Shown here: positions 1 through 11,148 of the stretch, in pieces
Layout of the letters: every line of letters begins with the position of its first letter
Position numbering within the stretch: the stretch's first letter is position 1
Assembly: GCA_019279435.1 (NCBI GenBank)
Contig: JAAALK010000289.1
Coordinates: 8,872,342 to 8,936,341, forward strand
From: Zizania palustris
Taxonomy: Eukaryota > Streptophyta > Magnoliopsida > Poales > Poaceae
Direction of reading: 5' to 3'
Length of the DNA stretch: 64,000 bases
The notes under the pieces: generated by a model
What the model was told of the DNA's origin: nothing
Databases searched by the model: none
Seen by the model: only the letters and a program-made list of their open reading frames with translations
Program-made: the position numbers and the translations under genes

Positions 1-548
1 CTAAATGACTTTCTTTGGATATCATCTGTTGTACTAATCATGCCATGTGACTTCGACAGTATGTCTGTTGCTATACTTGTTAGATGTAGTAATTGCAGTC
101 AATCATATCTGAGAAGCATGCTTTCTACACTCCACCTGCACCCCAGTTGCATTCATTGCATATTTTGAGGGGGAGTTGCATTTCAGGGGGAGTCAGTGTC
201 GTTTTTCGAGTGCTTGATGAGTTCACTTGTCAACAAGGGGGAGAAATTTTGGTATAAGAGTTTAAGGGGGAGTTTTGGCTTTCTCTGGGATTTGTTTCAG
301 GACTTTCTCTGGGATTTGTTTCAGGACTTTCTCTGGGATTTGTTTCAGGGGGAGTTTTTGTCCCATTTGTCCTTACTCTTTTGATATCCTTGTTGATGTT
401 TCTGAGATTGCACTCGTTTTCGAGCTTTTACTTTATTTTCTTCTTCTTTGTTTTCTTGTGTTTTTGTTTTCGTGTTTCCACAGCTGTTTGCAGGTACTGA
501 AGAGCAGATTAAGAGAAGTGTTGACAATGCACTCATCAAGGGGGAGAT
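1..548 (+). mobile_element. 3' internal tail of copia element A (non-coding)
   Basis: This stretch matches the tail of element A' at about 13855-14313, including the same order of GGGGGAG-rich blocks, so it is the end of another copy of that family. The rest of element A lies left of the window. I see no credible protein here; the short open frames follow low-complexity T-rich or repeated sequence. It ends in a purine-rich tract (about 538-548) directly before the LTR, as expected of a polypurine tract. Confidence 0.8.
277..348 (+). repeat. 24-bp direct repeat, three copies
   Basis: Three adjacent 24-bp units at 277-300, 301-324 and 325-348 differ only at the second base of the first unit. 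Element A' has a single related unit at the same place (about 14124-14147), so the expansion is specific to copy A. Confidence 0.9.
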
Positions 549-2714
549 TGAGGAGCCATGCTGAATAGCGTGGGCCTCATGGCTCCAGATGTGATGAGTC
601 ATTGTCAACGATAGTCAAAGAGGACTGAAATGAGAGAGAAGACCTGCTGCGTCTGGGCCGCGTGTGACTCAGGTACACGGGCAGCGAGCGACTGTCGGGC
701 AGAGGAGGCCACGAAGTCGGGCTGGCCCAATCCGGGTACATGGGCTCGGAGCAGCAGAGGATCCACTGGACTGTTGACCAGGATAGACTCAGGTACACGG
801 GCGGTGAGCGATTGCTGGGCTGAGAGAGCTGTGGAGTCGGGCCGGCCCAATCCGGGTACCTGGTGCAAAGTCGGTGGACGCTTTGTCAGTTTCGGCGCAA
901 AACTGACGACCGCTGATCTCGCATCGGACTGTCCAGAAGAGAAGCCATAGTCGCTACGAAAGCTTAGCTTCCAGATAAGTCATCTGTAAATAGGAGTTTA
1001 CTATTGTGTCCCTAGGCCCACAGTCAGTCAGTCGAGTCTGTAAAAATATCCTAAGGGCAGTTTAGTCTTTTCCATTTATTTCAGTGTCTGTAAAAAACCC
1101 CAGGGGTATTTCTGCATTTTACCCTCTTATTGGGCTGCCTATAAATAGGCCCCAATCCCTAGGGTTAGGGTTAACTCACTTTAATCAAAATCAGAGTTCA
1201 ATCCCTTTTTGTTTCCGTGCTTGCGCCGCCGGCATTTCTACTCTCTGCCTCTGATTTCTTCGCTGCAAATTCTTCAATCTTTCCTGAAGCAATCGGTTGT
1301 AGCAGCGATCTCTTCCATCATTCGATGAGTCCTGAAATTTTGTTTCTGTGCAGGTTATTTTATTCTCTCTGAACTGTTTTGGTTTTTGCGCAGAAAGTTT
1401 TATATTCAAGGAACTGTTCTTGTCTTCTTCCGTCATGGCGTTTTATCCAACGGACTGTGCCTTCGATTTGGCCTTCCTGCAGATTTGATTCCTTTGTGTG
1501 TCAGCTCCTTTGCGATAGCACTCATGGCTGGTGTCTGCAGCTACTGTTCCTTGCTATAGGCTATTCATTTCATATCGTATATCAGCAGCGTTTCTGTCAA
1601 CTTTGTGAGCTCTTACGATTTGTTTATTCCTTGGCATTTTGATCAATGTTCTGGTTGTGGCGTCAGCTGTGTGTCACGTTTTTCAGTTTTTAACTATTTT
1701 GTGACGTGCGAGGCCAGGCTTCCTCCATTGCACACTTCGATCCTGAGTCTGGGCTTTGCAAAGTTTGTTCGAAGCATACTTCATAGGTTGCTCACACGAA
1801 GTTTTTCTGTGAAGGTTGCTTTGTGACCACAGTTCTCTGTTAGGGGTATCGGCTCTGTAGATTTACATTCGAAGATACTTCGCAACAGTCTTCGGAGCTT
1901 CTGCTCATTCGAAGTGTTGTCCAACTATTTTTGTTCTGCTTCGAAGCTTGTAACTTGATCAGGCTTCGCAGTTGGCTCAGTTGGTTAGCTAGCTTCGACA
2001 ATTGCTTAACAGCGCTCTGTACGAAGGTGCTTCGGGTTTTTGCTTCGGTTGCAATTTCTTTTCTCTCCAACGAAGTCCGTGCAAATTGCTTCGATCAATC
2101 GAAGGTACTCCGAAGTATGCAAAGACTTCGTGCATTCAAGGCATACTTCGTTTAGTACACTTAGCTTTGGCACGACATCTCCGAAGCCACCTTCGACATC
2201 CTCAGACTTCGCACGTCAGCTTCGAAGCAAGCCTCGACACAACTGCTACGGAGTAGTCTTCGGCAGTACAGACTTCGACACGTCATCTCCGAAGCCATCT
2301 TCGACATCCTCGTACTTCGCACGCTTCACAGGCTTCGAACAACCTTCGACATATAGGACTAGAGGCTTCACACAACTGATCTGAACAGGCTTCGTCAAGT
2401 ACCTTCCTGGATACAACTTTGAACAGTAACTTCTCATCCTTTTCATCTGTACTCCGTTTAAATTGCTATAGTGAACTCTGATCAGTCCATGTTTTGAATG
2501 ATGTACTTATCTGCCTATTAGCACTGTATTGGTGTTTCTTTGACTAGGACACCGGTCGTTTCTAGGCTAGATACTTTTAGACTTCGATGATCTGTTTACA
2601 TTTTGCTGCTTAGTCTTTTGAGGTGCGTTGGGTGTTGGGAGCAGGCCATTGATTCAAAAGAATTTTTTAGGCGCCCATTCACCCCCCCCTCTGGTCGCTA
2701 CTTTCGGTCCTACA
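549..2714 (+). mobile_element. 3' LTR of copia element A
   Basis: It starts with TG straight after the polypurine tract and ends with CA at 2714 in the same terminal sequence as the A' LTRs. A TATA box (TATAAATA) lies at 1140-1147. The first ~620 bp and last ~190 bp align with the A' LTR, but about 1190-2520 is different and rich in CTTCG/CGAAG motifs. Length is about 2.17 kb against about 1.63 kb for the A' 3' LTR. The partner 5' LTR is outside the window. Confidence 0.8.
1140..1147 (+). promoter_or_regulatory. TATA box of LTR A
   Basis: TATAAATA in a block conserved with both A' LTRs (3043-3050 and 25741-25748). By position it should drive transcription from about 30 bp downstream. Confidence 0.7.
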
Positions 2715-4092
2715 CTGGGCTGAGAGAGCTGCGGAATCTGGCCGGCCTAATCTGGGTACCTGGTGCAAAGTCGGTGGATGCTTTGTCAGTTTCGGCGCAA
2801 AACTGACGACCGTTGATCTCGGATCTAACCATTCTGAGGCGAAGCCGTAGCTGCTACGAAAGCTCCGCATCAGGACAAGTTTTCTTTATTTAGGTTTTTA
2901 CTATTTTTCCTTTAGGCCCACAGTCTGTCAGTCGAGTCTATAAAAAATCCTAAGGGCATTTCAGTCTTTTCCTTTTTTTATTCAGCGTCTGTAAAAAAAC
3001 CCTAGGGGTATTTCTGCATTTTTCCCATTTATTGGGCTGCCTATAAATAGGCCCCAATATCCTAGGGTTAGGGTTACCCATTTTTAGAAATTACTTTACC
3101 AATCATAAAAATTTGGGTCATCTTTTCCTCAATCTCCATTGTTCACCAGCCGCCGGTGTTCATCTGCATGGAAATCGCCGCCGCCGGCTATTGTTCTTCC
3201 TCTACCTCCTCCAATCGCTTGCCACCGGTATTTTTCTCCACGCCGCCACAGCAAATCACATCTGCGGGACATTGTTTTCTCCAATCGGGTTTCTATTATT
3301 CGCCCATCATAGCCACAGCCTGCGCAGCAGTGCCTAGAACTAGCACCTAATGTGTGGCTATAGGCGTAGCTAGCTCAGCTAGCGCAGCGTCGTGGCAGCT
3401 TGGCCACCAGGGCGCTTGGCTGGCGTGCGGACAACACTTGCGTGTTGCAGTCCTATTGCTCCACGCGGCGTGCGCAGCAAGGAAGCCACGTGAAGACCAG
3501 CAGCTGGCGTGAAGACCTTGTGAAGACCGAGTGAAGGACAGATTTCAGGCGAAGGAACCAAAATGACATTGCACAGTAACTTCTGATTTCTCATTTTGCG
3601 TGCATTTACAGTTACTTCGTTGTTTAATACTCTGTTTAATCATTTGATGCGCTAGTTTTTAAAGCTTTTAGTTTGTGAACAATCTGAGTTAAATCTATTA
3701 ACAGATGGAATCAGTTTATTGATCTGGTTTGATTTAAATCATTGATTTCTATCTATTTCAGTGGCACTTGTTAAATCATCTGTAGGCATTTTTATTTATT
3801 CTCATTTATTTGGTTGAATCATATGCCTGAATATTGTTGATCAGTTGGTTTGTGCTTGTCAAGATGTCCGTGAATTAATTGATCTCCCAATCTGCCTTTA
3901 AGCACTGTGGTGGTGTCTTTTGATTAGGACACCGGTTATTTTTAGGCTAGATTATTTTAAGTACCTGTGATCTGATTTGCTTCGGCGGTTTTTGTTTGTC
4001 GAGGTGCGTTGGGTGTTGGGAGAAGGCCATTGATTCGAAAGAATTTTTAGGCACCCATTCACCCCCCTATGGTCGCAACTTTTGGTCCTACA
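2715..4092 (+). mobile_element. 5'-truncated 5' LTR of copia element A'
   Basis: The sequence begins abruptly at a point that corresponds to about 14580 in the intact A' 3' LTR, so the first ~265 bp are missing. It continues through a TATA box at 3043-3050 to the CA end at 4092, just before the primer-binding site. It abuts the complete end of LTR A with no spacer. Divergence from the 3' LTR is several percent by eye, much more than in element B. Confidence 0.8.
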
Positions 4093-4094
4093 AG

Positions 4095-4106
4095 TGGTAT
4101 CAGAGC
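4095..4106 (+). other. Primer-binding site of A' (initiator Met tRNA type)
   Basis: TGGTATCAGAGC two bases after the LTR end is the usual plant copia primer-binding site, complementary to the 3' end of initiator methionine tRNA. It fixes the 5' LTR boundary. Confidence 0.9.
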
Positions 4107-4157
4107 TTGGTTAGGGTTTTTCCATACCTTAACCGTTTCTAAACCCCAGTAGTGATC

Positions 4158-6123
4158 ATGACGTCTCCTGGAAAGGTCCCGTCCTTGAAAGCTTATGGCT
4201 ATAATTATTGGAAGACTCGCATGCGAGCCTATCTCATGAGCCAAAGCTCGGACATCTGGGACATCTATATTCACGCTACTTTCACAGTGTTGCCTGTTGC
4301 TGAGCGTAATTCTCCAGATATTATTGCCCAGCATCATAACAACAACAAAGCGGTGAATATTTTGTTTTCAGGTTTAGGTCCCACTGAATTTGAGCGTGTG
4401 AGCCATCTCACCACTGCCAGAGAGATCTGGGCTACCCTTCAGGCACACCATGAGGGGACAGCCCAGGTCAAGGCTCGGCTCTTTCAGACCTATCGGAGTG
4501 AATATGAGAATTTCACACAAAAGACGGGTGAATCTGTTTAAGCGTTGTTTGGTCGTTTTCAATCGATCATAAACAAGCTTCGGGACAACAAGGCTGAGGG
4601 TGTTCAGTTAGTCTCAGATCATGAGTAGGCGCTCAAGGTTCTCCATACCTTGGACCCTAAGATCTGGGAGATCAAGGTATCCTCTATCATTGAGAGCACG
4701 TCTTATGAGGCCACTGAGGTTGATACCCAGTTGAGATCAAATCTCACTGGCTCTGGTTCAAAAACCCTGGCCCTTGCTACTCCTTCTATTGATCCCTCTT
4801 CTGTGAGCTGTGTTGGTTTCTCTTTGATGTCTATCACTAAGGACCAGCTCGAGTCATCAGGAGATGATGACCTGTGTATTTTTAACAACCAGGTGCGTCG
4901 TGTTTATGACAAGAGAATGTTCAAAAGACACGGCACAAAGACCGGATGCTTTGAGTGTGGTGATCCAGGTCACTTTATCGCCGACTGCCCCAAGCGCACT
5001 GGTCATAAGAAGGGCACCGGTGGTGGCTTCCATGACTCCGGCAAGCACGACAGCTCCTCCTTCACCAAGGGCAAGCCAAAGACCAGATTCTTCAGAAAGG
5101 CCCTGAAGGACTACCGACGAGAGAACAAGAAGCACGACAAGGCCTTATTCGCCAAGATGGAGAAGAGCTACTACAAGCGGTCCACGTCTTCTTCCTCTTC
5201 ATCGAGCTCAAGCGACGAGGAGATTGTCATTAGGAAGGGGAAAGACAAGGACGATCCGGCGGGCCTTTGCTTCATGGCTTTCGGGGATAGACCGAAGAGC
5301 CGCTCACATCAACACCGAAGATCCCGCAAGAGCTTCTGCTCAATGGCTCTTGGTGATAAGGAAGAGAAGGGCTCCTCCAATGACTCCTACGATGACGATA
5401 ATGAAAAGGTATCATCTTACGAATGAGAAATTTTTGATTTACTTGAAAGTAATCGTCAGGAGTTAAAATATCGGGAAAAACTGCTTAGAGGGGCTAAGAA
5501 AAGGATAGATGAATTGGAGAGTGGGCTTGCCATGGCCAACGACAGAACTGAGAGTCTATCTTCTTCCCCTTGCTTGGGTGATAGCAGTGAGTGCCCAAAG
5601 TGTGAGGTGCTTCTGTGTGACCTGTCGACTCTGAAGTCTAGGTACACTGAAAGGGTTGATGAGAGGGACGCTTTGGCCACTGACCTTGAAAGCGCTCAGC
5701 TAGAGCTGAAAGAGGCTCATGCCACTATCGTCGTGCCCTGTGCTGATTGCCCATCCCATCTAGCCAGTCTAGCTGAGCTGAATGCCAAGGGTAATGAGCA
5801 TTTGAGCGTGTTGGAGATAGTTAGAACTGAGTTGGGGCAGGCTAGGCTAGAACTTGAGACACTGCCAGTTCCACCCACTGTTTGTGAGAAGTGCTTGTCT
5901 CTTAGACTGGAGTTGATTAAGCTGAAAGCCGAGAAGTCTGTCCAAGTAGATAGAGAGTGTGAGACCTACTTGTCTCAGGTGGAGGTACTAGCTTCCTTGA
6001 GTGAGGAGCTAGCTGATGCCCAGAATGAAAACTTTTACCTCCATTCAATCCTGAGTTGGATCAGTGCCAGAGAGCCACAACTCGGCATGATGATTCAGCG
6101 GTTTAAGAGGCATGATGGGTTTG
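4158..6123 (+). pseudogene. A' gag, 5' part (SIRE/Maximus-type copia), broken
   Basis: Gag would form the cytoplasmic particle and bind the element RNA. The ATG at 4158 opens a UBN2-type copia gag region (about 4170-4740), a CCHC zinc knuckle at about 4948-4989 (Cys-Phe-Glu-Cys...His...Cys), a basic and Ser-rich stretch, then a long Glu/Leu-rich coiled coil (about 5430-6100). The same frame is interrupted by TAA at 4539-4541, TAG at 4626-4628 and TGA at 5424-5426, so it cannot make full Gag. At 6124 it is cut by a solo LTR and resumes at 9565. The layout matches the intact gag of element B, which supports the assignment. Confidence 0.85.
6119..6123 (+). repeat. Target-site duplication GTTTG, left copy
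   Basis: GTTTG at 6119-6123 is repeated at 9565-9569 on the other side of the inserted solo LTR. Confidence 0.85.
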
Positions 6124-9100
6124 TGTAGCGCCCCGATTTATCGAAATCGAGACATTATTGAATTTCATAAGAAAAACAATAATACAAGAGGTTCATCATG
6201 CGACAAGCGTACATACGACAGTATTCATGGTGCGCAGACCATATTTATTACATCAGAGTTGAAATAAAAATAGTAATGAAAGTAAATAGCATGACGAACG
6301 CCTTCTTCAGGATCTTTGCTTGACTGGGTCGCTACTCCAGACCGTCTTCATAGTAGGCATCCTCTGTGGGTTCCAATGGGTATGAGTACAAAAAGTACTC
6401 AACAAGCCACCGCAAATGCAAGTAATAATGTCGGATAATAAACAAGGAAGGGTAATGGCTAACATTGCGGAAAAGTACATTTTCAGTTATTGCATTTAGT
6501 GTAGTCAAATTTAATCACGCGGAAAAGTAAACATGAGCATCAACAACACCATCTAACTCGAGGAGTACGTTTTACCTCCTCGCATGACAGTCCTTACATG
6601 TCATACAATCATGCACATACATATTCAAAGTAGTCTAACTGTGGGATGTCACGCAACCCGCCCTTGACCGTGGGCTCGACTTTTCGAAAAGATTTAAGAC
6701 TCTGATCAGAGATGTACTACTGTACCCACAAGGCATGCACTCATCCCAAACGAGATGACCCGTACCATGGGAACTCGTGCCAAAACCTCCGCATGAAATG
6801 CTCCAAGCGATAACCACCCGCTCTAGGTTTCGCCGGCGCGCCGGGCCGCATCCCAGCTAACGTCGCACCCCCTTTTGCGCCACATTGGTACAAGCCACCC
6901 GCAGGTGCTGCTTGACCCATCTCCAAATGGTGGCCTTGGTTTGGAACACTCCATACCTTAGTTAGGACTTACCCATTAGACTTGTGGTTAGTACGGAAGT
7001 GTATTGCAACGGATCCCTCAGACCGGTCCTTATAGTGCCCCGGGTGCTACCGACCAATGCCCTAGCTTGCACCCGGAACCCACCATGCATACACTCACAA
7101 CCATGACTCATCACCAACAGAATTCCAAGGATAAGAAGAAACGGGGATCATATAGTAGAACCATTTTGCTACGACTCATTTTTATCCTATAGCGATCGTG
7201 TCAATACATTGGACACTAGCTAATATCATTAATCATATGGTGACAAAGAGGTTAGGCGAGATAGCATGGCTTGGGTTGCACATCAAGGTCAGGGGATCCT
7301 GAATAAATATATTGTAAGGGCTTCATTTGACTAATGCATCTATAACCTATGTGTTTTAGCGATAGTTTAGTAAAACATGGGTTCAATATGCTCAAAAGAT
7401 TGGTTTGGTGACTTGCCTTGTTCAGCGAAACGTGAGGGAGGAACTTCCGGGAAATATTCCGGTTCCTCGACGGCATCGTAGTCTTTTCAATATAAACAAA
7501 GTAGAATACGACATTCAATCAAATAATATAACATCACACGATAAGCACATAGGTTCGAATTGGTTTAATTGAATGAAAACCAAGTTGTTAAGTTTCTGAA
7601 ATTTATTTTATAAATAATTTTAGAAGGAATTATAATGAAAGGTTGTCCTTTATAAAAAGGGGTTTTTAAATGTGAGTAGTCTCATTTTATGTTTCCTAAT
7701 AAATTTTAAAATGAAAGTTCATGTCCAAATTAGTGGTTTTCAGTATATGAACATAAAGGAATAAATATAAACTTTACTGAAGTTTAAATATTTGAATTTA
7801 TATTTTAATCCTAAGGGCATTTGAATACCTATTTAAATAAACATGAAAAGTCCAAAGTAAACCTACTGTTTTTGTTGTATGAACATGTAGAGAATAATTT
7901 TACAAATTTTCTGAAATTGGAATGGTAATTTTTGAAGTTAAAATGTGCCAGATATGAATTTTACAAGTTTAAAACAGTTTCTAGAATTTATTTTAAATTT
8001 AAATCCCCTCGGGTCCACGGTGAGCCAGGCCCACGGTGAACCCGCGCACTGTGCGCGTGGTCCGGCCCAATCTGGACCGTTGGATCCAGATCCAACGCGC
8101 GAGGGCGAGGCGTGGCGCTTAAGTTGACGTGGATGGCTGAGATTAAAACATCGAACCGGTACGCGATTAATGGCTTAGATGCAACACGGGATTTAAAAAC
8201 TAACGGACGCGCGAGATTAAAACATACCCCTTCGCTCAGATCCGACGGTGTAGATTAAACCGCACATGGGATTTAATCGGTACCGTTGGATCCAGATCGC
8301 ACGGTCAGGATCAAATCCGACACGACGCGTGTCGGAGGGGGTTAAGTACCCTTCTTCCCCGACTCCGACGACGCGACGGCGAGTGATTCCAGCGACGGCG
8401 AGGGCTATCCGGCCTAACTAAAGCCAAATATGCAACGAGGGAACTAAGGGGAACACGAGGGTACCCTTGCGGTGGCGAGCCATCGATGGAGCGCGGTTGG
8501 CGGCGAGGGTAGATGATGGAGAGGTTTGGGTGCTCGACGGCGACGGCGATCCTGCGGTCTTCTTGTCCAACGGAGGCGTGGCCAAGGTCGAGCGGTCGGC
8601 GACGGTCACAACGGTGGCGACGGTGCGGACGGAAGTGATCCGAGGCGGCGGCGAGCGGTGGCTGAAGTACGGCTGGCGGTGTTGCACTGAAAACCGAAAT
8701 GCGAGCACTCTATTCGTTCTCAATGCAACAGGGCGTGCGGGCTGGACGCGGTGGAGGTCAGGGGCTTAAATAGAGGCGTCGGAGGGGCTCAGGTGGGATC
8801 ACATGCAAGGAAAGCCGAGAGGAGGGCTTTTACTCGCCGGCGAGGTCTCGGCCATGCACGGTGCTGTGTTCCCGATAATAAATGCGTTTAAACGCCGGCG
8901 AGCTCGGGTTGGATTCGATTCATCGAACCTGGACGCGAATCGGTCTGATTTAATTGGGGGAAACGGTCGCCGTGGACCGGGGATGGTAATGGCGGGCTCA
9001 ATTTGAGGGGAGGGGGTCGAGGGCAGGGGATCCGAGACGCATTATTGCGTCGGCCAGCGAGGGGGGGATTTGGGGGCGGATCTCGCGGGGAAGACGAATC

Positions 9101-9564
9101 CGACAGGTGGGGGCCACCGAGCAGTGGGCGCGAGCGGGTGAGCGAGATGTTGACGGGTGGGGCCGTGGTGTCGGGCGTGCGCGCGAGCGGAGGCGATCGG
9201 CGCTGACAGGTGGGGTCGGGCTGTCAGCCTGAGGCGGGCGAGGGTGACGGGCTGACCGGGAGATAGAGAAGGGAGGGGGGAGGCCCAATACTGTTTCAAA
9301 ACATTTCTGAATAAAAATAATTCCATAAAATAGATTAAAATCTTAGGGCTACTTCCAAGGTTGATAAAAATTTATAAAAATTCTCAAAAATATATCTAGG
9401 CCTTGGGAGTTTCTACAAAAATTTTCAGCTCCTGGTTTGGTCATTAACTCGATGTTGTAGTTGAAAATGGTAAAGAGGGGTATTTAAAGGTATTTTCAAA
9501 TTAATAAATTCAAGAAATTGAATTAAATAATATTTTTATTACTTTGGAAATTTGGGGTGTTACA
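6124..9564 (-). mobile_element. Solo LTR (3.44 kb), probably Ty3/gypsy, inserted in A' gag
   Basis: The ends are imperfect inverted repeats (TGTAGCGCCCCGATTT at left; the complement of the right end reads TGTAACACCCCAAATTT), start TG and end CA, and are flanked by a 5-bp duplication. No gag, pol, primer-binding site or second LTR is present, so a solo LTR is the simplest reading. The minus strand is probably sense: reading that way, an AT-rich start is followed by a TATA-like CTATTTAAG near 8765-8775, a GC-rich leader-like block (about 8000-8760), and a tail with an AATAAA near 6240. Short open frames inside it (e.g. 8418-8723 minus) look incidental. Long LTRs with such ends suit Tekay/Del-type gypsy elements, but that family name is an inference. 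Confidence 0.7.
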
Positions 9565-9569
9565 GTTTG
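9565..9569 (+). repeat. Target-site duplication GTTTG, right copy
   Basis: Matches 6119-6123; A' gag resumes here. Confidence 0.85.
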
Positions 9570-10320
9570 GGGTAGGCTACACCTACACCAAGGCTGACTT
9601 TGAGAGTGCCATTAGCAAGGCAGTGGAGTGGAGTAAAATGACTCCTGAGGAGAGATATCCCAAGACTCACTCCACTGAGTCATTCCAAGCTAGTCAGCCC
9701 AAGGATGGAGTGTTCCAAGAACAGACCAAAGCTCCACCCAAAAAGCCCATCTGGGTTCCAAAGCCAAACACCTCCACACTTCTCTTGACTATCTTCCTGG
9801 ACCCTCTCACACTAAGAAGACTACACCAAACACCACTAAGCCCAAGAACCCCAAGCCTCAACCACATCCCAAGAAGCCCACCTACCACTGTGAGTATTGT
9901 CAGAGAGACGGGCATATTGCGGAGTTTTGCTTCAGGAGGAAGCGGGTTGAGAGAGCTGAGAGAACTCGTGGTGGCCAGGAGCAGTTCTACTAGCAGTGTG
10001 GTAGACTGAGAGTTCCTCGACGCGGGGAGAGGCTGGAGGCCAGGCCGCATCGTGTAGGTGGTGGTAGGGGAGACGACTTTCATGCCTGTGCTCCAGATGG
10101 TGGTGTTTGTCCCGGCAGAGCTCTAGGCCGTTTTGGTCACGGTCCTGGACCTCGTGGCTGAGGTTTTAGGCAGAACCGAGGACCGCGCTTTTAGCCGCGT
10201 TTTGGTCCAAACTCTTTTGATGGTTTTTGCTTTCCATCTTTTGAGCAGATGGCTCGACACTGGTTTAGTTCATTTGCTAAACCTAGTGCCGGACCATTTG
10301 CTCCCCCTTACAACCACTAA
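9570..10320 (+). pseudogene. A' gag, 3' part, with second zinc knuckle
   Basis: Continues A' gag after the solo LTR. A Lys/Pro-rich linker leads to a second CCHC-like knuckle (Cys-Glu-Tyr-Cys...His...Cys, about 9890-9935), as in element B. Frameshifts and stops are frequent. The last gag-like frame ends at TAA 10318-10320, just before the protease. In element B a stop also falls between gag and protease, so a gag stop here may be a family feature rather than damage. Confidence 0.75.
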
Positions 10321-10329
10321 TTGTGCTGG

Positions 10330-11148
10330 ATCAGGGACTGGAGGACGTTTGGATCATGGACTCAGGATGCTCTCACCACATGACGGGACATCGCAGATGG
10401 TTCTCCAGTCTCCCTCCCCCGAGCTCTAGAGAGTACATCACATTCGAGAACAGTGGTTAAGGGAAGGTACACGACATTGGCTCAATTCGCATCTCTGACC
10501 ATTTCTCTTTGAAGAACGTTGCTTTGGTTGGAAATTTGAACTTCAATTTGATTTCTGTTTCGCAACTTCTTGAGGATGTGTTGGAGGTTCGTTTTAAGAA
10601 GGGAAGCGCATCTGTGGTTGATTCTAGAGGGTCTTTGATTTACCAGATCTTACCTTTTGGTAAGGTTTTTCGGATTAACTTTTCTATTTCTTTTGGCCCT
10701 TCTCGCTGTTTGATTGCTGGATCCTCCTCTGAGCTCTGGAAGTGGCATAGGAGGTTAGGTCATTTGAGTTTTGATCTGCTAGTCAGATTGAGCTCTATGG
10801 ACCTCATCTGAGGATTGCCCAAGCTTAAAATGGAGAAGGATCTAGTTTGCCATCCCTGTCATCACGGGAAAATGGTTGCCGCTTCTCACTCACCTGTGAC
10901 TCAGGTGATGACTTCGTATCCGGGCGAGCTGTTACACATGGACACTGTCGGTCTAGCTCGGGTATGCTCAGTTGGTGGGAAGTGGTACGTGCTTGTCATT
11001 GTTGACGATTTTCTCGATTCTCGTGGGTTTTCTTTTTGGAGTCTAAGGACGATACTTTTCATTTTGTTCATAACCTGATTTTGAAGCTGAAGAATGAGAA
11101 CAATGGTCGGATGCGAGCGATTCGCAGACATCACATCTGGAGCCATGA
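10330..11148 (+). pseudogene. A' pol: protease, GAG-pre-integrase and truncated integrase
   Basis: An aspartic protease start (Asp-Ser-Gly-Cys...His-His-Met-Thr-Gly) lies near 10356-10390. The GAG-pre-integrase region (Trp-Lys-Trp-His-Arg-Arg-Leu-Gly-His) is near 10738-10765, followed by integrase up to the first catalytic Asp (His-Met-Asp-Thr-Val, about 10935) and the Val-Asp-Asp-Phe block. There are stops and frameshifts (TGA at 10809-10811 and a small indel near 11015). After about 11128 the rest of the integrase core, with its second Asp and Glu, is missing compared with element B (roughly 150 codons). This integrase cannot be functional. Confidence 0.8.

Noticed and set aside
8418..9326. 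Several Arg/Pro/Ala-rich frames in the GC-rich part of the 3.4-kb solo LTR
   Set aside because: Overlapping frames on both strands with no known motif; GC-rich composition alone explains them.
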